64,000 nucleotides of DNA, from assembly GCF_030252165.1 (NCBI RefSeq), contig NZ_CP126969.1:1-64000 (forward strand). The letters are read 5' to 3'. A model generated the notes under the pieces. That model made no database searches and was not told the origin of the DNA. It saw nothing but the letters and a program-made list of their open reading frames with translations. A program made the position numbers and the translations under genes. Shown one piece after another: positions 61,836-64,000 of this stretch (position 1 is the stretch's first letter; each line of letters begins with the position of its first letter). Source of the stretch: Corynebacterium breve (GTDB lineage Bacteria; Actinomycetota; Actinomycetes; Mycobacteriales; Mycobacteriaceae).

Positions 61836-63425
61836 GTGTCTACCCCAGTCGTGGAAGATAACACGGCCGTACCGGATGGCGAGTTGAGTGAAATCCGCGA
61901 AGAACGCGAATGGCACCGCCAGGCATTCGGCATCATCCTTGGCCTCGCACTAGGCCTACTTGTCTACTTTGTGTTCCCGAGCAACGCCGCAGAAACCGTG
62001 CTGCAGTCCTCCGGCGCCGACCCAGAAGTAACCTACGACGCCACCAACATGCGCATCGTCGCAGCCGTCACCGTCTGGATGGCTGTCTGGTGGATGACGG
62101 AGGCGATCCCACTGGCCGCCACCGCGCTCATCCCCATCGCTGTCTTCCCAATCGCGCAGGTGGCGGAATTTAAGGACGTCGGAGCGCCGTACGCTTCCTC
62201 GACTATTTTCCTCTTCCTGGGCGGATTCCTGCTTGCACTTGGCCTGCAGCGCTGGAACGTGCACCGTCGCATCGCCTTGGGCGTGGTCATGATCGTGGGT
62301 ATCTCACCAAAGCGATTGATCCTCGGCTTCATGATTGCAACCGGTTTCATGTCTATGTGGGTATCGAACACCGCAACCGCAGTCGTGATGTTGCCGATCG
62401 GTATTTCGGTACTCTCGCTGACCGCTGACACCGTCGGTGGCTGGCGCCATCAGAAGAAGTTCGCAACAGCTCTCATGCTGGCGATCGCTTACTCCGCATC
62501 CATCGGCTCCCTGGCTACCCTGATCGGTACCCCGCCAAACGCCTTGCTCAAGGGGTACATGGAAGAAGCACATGGCATCACCATTGGCTTCGGCGAGTGG
62601 ATGATGGTCGGCTTGCCGGTTGCGATCAGCTTCACCATTATTGCGTGGCTGGTTCTGATCACCGTGTTTAAGCCAGAGATGGACTCCATTCCAGGTGGTA
62701 AGCAGCTTATTCGCGACGAAATCAAGAAAATGGGCAAGTGGACCACCCCACAGATCATTGCAACGATCATTTTCGTAGTGGCCGCATTGACCTGGGTGTT
62801 CCTGCCACTCTCCAGGGATCACTTTGGCTGGGACTTCACTTATGATGACGCTATCGTCGGCATAATCGCTGGCCTTTTGATGTTTACCATTCCGGCTAAC
62901 GGCAAGACTGGTGTGCGTATCCTGGACTGGAAGACTGCTAACGAGCTGCCGTGGGATGTCCTCCTCCTCTTTGGTGGCGGTCTTGCGCTATCGAGCATGT
63001 TTACAAAGACTGGCTTGTCCCTATGGATCGGTGAGAAGGCAAAGGCGTTGGAAGTTCTTCCGACATTCCTCCTCATCGGCGCGATCGCGATCCTGGTCCT
63101 GGTTCTTACTGAATTCACTTCGAACACCGCAACTGCTGCGACCTTCCTGCCAATCATGGGTGGTGTCGCCGTGGGTATTGGCCTGACCGGTGGAGAAGCT
63201 GGCGACATGAATGTTCTGCTGCTGACCATCCCAGTTGCGTTGTCCGCAACCTGTGCGTTCATGCTGCCGGTGGCAACTCCACCAAACGCGATCGCGTTCG
63301 GCTCCGGTTATGTCCGCATTGGCGACATGATCAAGGGCGGTATCTGGCTCAACCTGATTGCTGTGGTCCTGATTACTCTGGCAACTTACTTCATCGCCGT
63401 TCCAGTGTTCGGACTTAACATCTAG
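61836..63425 (+). CDS. dccT: DASS-family (SLC13) dicarboxylate:Na+ symporter, DccT/SdcS-like
   Basis: A 529-residue divalent-anion:sodium symporter with about 12 membrane segments. Two Ser-Asn-Thr motifs of the family (WVSNTATA and FTSNTATAATFLP) lie in the two inverted halves and bind Na+ and carboxylate. Length and location after mgtE recall C. glutamicum DccT, which imports succinate, fumarate and malate. GTG start with AGGAGG 7 nt upstream. The 187-bp upstream region (61649-61835) is AT-rich, with a TATAAC hexamer near 61745; no operator could be assigned. Confidence 0.88.
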   Translation: MSTPVVEDNTAVPDGELSEIREEREWHRQAFGIILGLALGLLVYFVFPSNAAETVLQSSGADPEVTYDATNMRIVAAVTVWMAVWWMTEAIPLAATALIPIAVFPIAQVAEFKDVGAPYASSTIFLFLGGFLLALGLQRWNVHRRIALGVVMIVGISPKRLILGFMIATGFMSMWVSNTATAVVMLPIGISVLSLTADTVGGWRHQKKFATALMLAIAYSASIGSLATLIGTPPNALLKGYMEEAHGITIGFGEWMMVGLPVAISFTIIAWLVLITVFKPEMDSIPGGKQLIRDEIKKMGKWTTPQIIATIIFVVAALTWVFLPLSRDHFGWDFTYDDAIVGIIAGLLMFTIPANGKTGVRILDWKTANELPWDVLLLFGGGLALSSMFTKTGLSLWIGEKAKALEVLPTFLLIGAIAILVLVLTEFTSNTATAATFLPIMGGVAVGIGLTGGEAGDMNVLLLTIPVALSATCAFMLPVATPPNAIAFGSGYVRIGDMIKGGIWLNLIAVVLITLATYFIAVPVFGLNI

Positions 63426-63515
63426 TTGAACGTCGGGTTAACGCCTTTGACCATACGTTTTGTAGCTTTGCTTGTGGGCGGTGTAAGGTAAGTTCTCGTT
63501 GCCAACAAGCAATGC

Positions 63516-63588
63516 GCGCCCGTAGCTCAACGGATAGAGCATCTGACTACGGATCAGAAGGTTGGGGGTTCGAATCCCTCCGGGCGCA
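63516..63588 (+). tRNA. tRNA-Arg(ACG), copy 2
   Basis: Identical over 73 nt to the gene at 58741-58813. Anticodon ACG at 63549-63551. Confidence 0.96.
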
Positions 63589-63595
63589 CGGTGCG

Positions 63596-63629
63596 AAAGA
63601 TCCCGATCACTTAGGTGGTCGGGATCTTT
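63596..63629 (+). terminator. Putative terminator after tRNA-Arg copy 2
   Basis: AAAGATCCCGA (63596-63606) pairs with TCGGGATCTTT (63619-63629), then GCTTTG. The stem is perfect but the following T-run is weak. Confidence 0.6.
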
Positions 63630-63690
63630 GCTTTGTGGGTGGTGTCGATGCAAGCCCGGCATCGAAAGCGAAATCCGCCTCCCTCTAGCG

Positions 63691-63773
63691 CAAACTGACC
63701 TTTGCAAACTGACCTTTACCAGCGAACCGAAAACCGGCTACTTGGTAAAGGCCACTCTGCAAAGGTCAGTTTG
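63691..63773. repeat. Dispersed nested palindrome, family A, copy 2
   Basis: CAAACTGACCTTTGC (63691-63705) pairs 15/15 with 63759-63773; a second CAAACTGACCTTTACC follows in tandem from 63705, and its CCTTTACC pairs with GGTAAAGG (63744-63751). The left arm is thus duplicated compared with copy 1. It ends 13 bp beyond the stop of the unidentified gene at the window edge. Confidence 0.82.
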
Positions 63774-63786
63774 GCAAAAAGGCGCC

Positions 63787-64000
63787 TCAGAACACCTCGA
63801 TGCGCCCGCCCAAAGACTCAGCCTGGACCAGCTGGCGCACCCATCCCTTGCCGCCAGGGTGCAGGCGCATCACAGGACGCGAAGAGATCTTGACCGGCGA
63901 CACGGATTCACGACGAGCCCCCGAACGCGCCTCCAGGCGGGTGTGGGCGCGGTGACCGGCGTCGACAAGCGCCTCAATGTTCGGGTTATCCGTGTCTAGG
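63787..64000 (-). CDS. C-terminal end of an unidentified protein
   Basis: On the minus strand an open frame enters from beyond the window and runs for about 71 codons to a TGA at 63789-63787. The translated end is Arg-rich and finishes WVRQLVQAESLGGRIEVF. The start lies outside the window and I do not recognise the family. It has no alternative frame of comparable quality. Its stop lies 13 bp from the family A repeat. Confidence 0.5.
   Translation of the reverse strand, partial: LDTDNPNIEALVDAGHRAHTRLEARSGARRESVSPVKISSRPVMRLHPGGKGWVRQLVQAESLGGRIEVF

Noticed and set aside
58741..63588. tRNA-Arg copies as attL/attR of an integrated element
   Set aside because: The interval contains ordinary chromosomal genes in an order I recall from C. 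glutamicum and no integrase; both tRNAs are complete.

Overview
The window is chromosomal DNA of a Corynebacterium (GC-rich, densely packed, mycolata-type cell wall). The key evidence is a compact arabinogalactan cluster at 35.8-50 kb: dprE1-dprE2-aftA-embC with a single 1146-residue Emb, glfT1, two GtrA proteins and the Wzt/Wzm galactan exporter. It continues into homologues of M. tuberculosis Rv3778c and Rv3777, then moe/moa genes, pat, mgtE and a DccT-type dicarboxylate carrier, an order I recall from C. glutamicum. Many genes appear leaderless: a TAnnnT -10 hexamer lies 6-8 nt before the ATG, which I used to choose many starts.

Layout. 0-4 kb: end of a HAD phosphatase and an ECF importer (S, double ATPase, T). 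4-11 kb: a beta-lactamase-fold lipoprotein, an App1-type phosphatase, a lipase, a DUF222/HNH protein, AMP nucleosidase, a class II-like sirtuin and an HhH/DUF1801 protein. 11-21 kb: a dicarboxylate/amino acid symporter, HAD, gamma carbonic anhydrase, ROK regulator, MFS exporter, a second sirtuin with the desuccinylase signature, LOG, a DUF885 peptidase and small transporters. 21-25.4 kb: HrpB helicase and an arsenic locus (arsR, acr3, frameshifted arsC) that ends inside a dispersed palindromic repeat. 25-35.8 kb: assorted enzymes, a secreted beta-lactamase-like protein, an M13 peptidase and PrsW. 35.8-52.3 kb: arabinogalactan cluster. 52.4-54 kb: tRNA-Ser, a surface protein ending in an SANTG motif and a sortase-like lipoprotein. 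54-58.6 kb: molybdenum cofactor genes and pat. 58.6-64 kb: tRNA-Ser, two identical tRNA-Arg genes, mgtE, a VOC protein, dccT, repeats and the end of an unidentified gene.

How genes work together. DprE1/DprE2 make decaprenylphosphoryl-arabinose, AftA and Emb use it to arabinosylate galactan, GlfT1 starts the galactan and Wzm/Wzt exports it. MogA, MoeA, MoaE, MoaD and MoeZ cover the later steps of molybdopterin synthesis. ArsR, ACR3 and ArsC would give arsenic resistance, but arsC is frameshifted as read.

Most interesting observations: two families of dispersed inverted repeats, each with one copy supplying the 3' end of a protein gene; three identical-architecture operator-like sites on core promoters of a symporter, a HAD gene and a ROK regulator; a sortase-like lipoprotein beside a candidate substrate; a fold-type I PLP-family protein lacking its Schiff-base lysine inside the cell-wall cluster; symmetric bidirectional leaderless promoters; and an over-represented 11-mer. 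I saw no CRISPR array, insertion sequence, prophage or rRNA.
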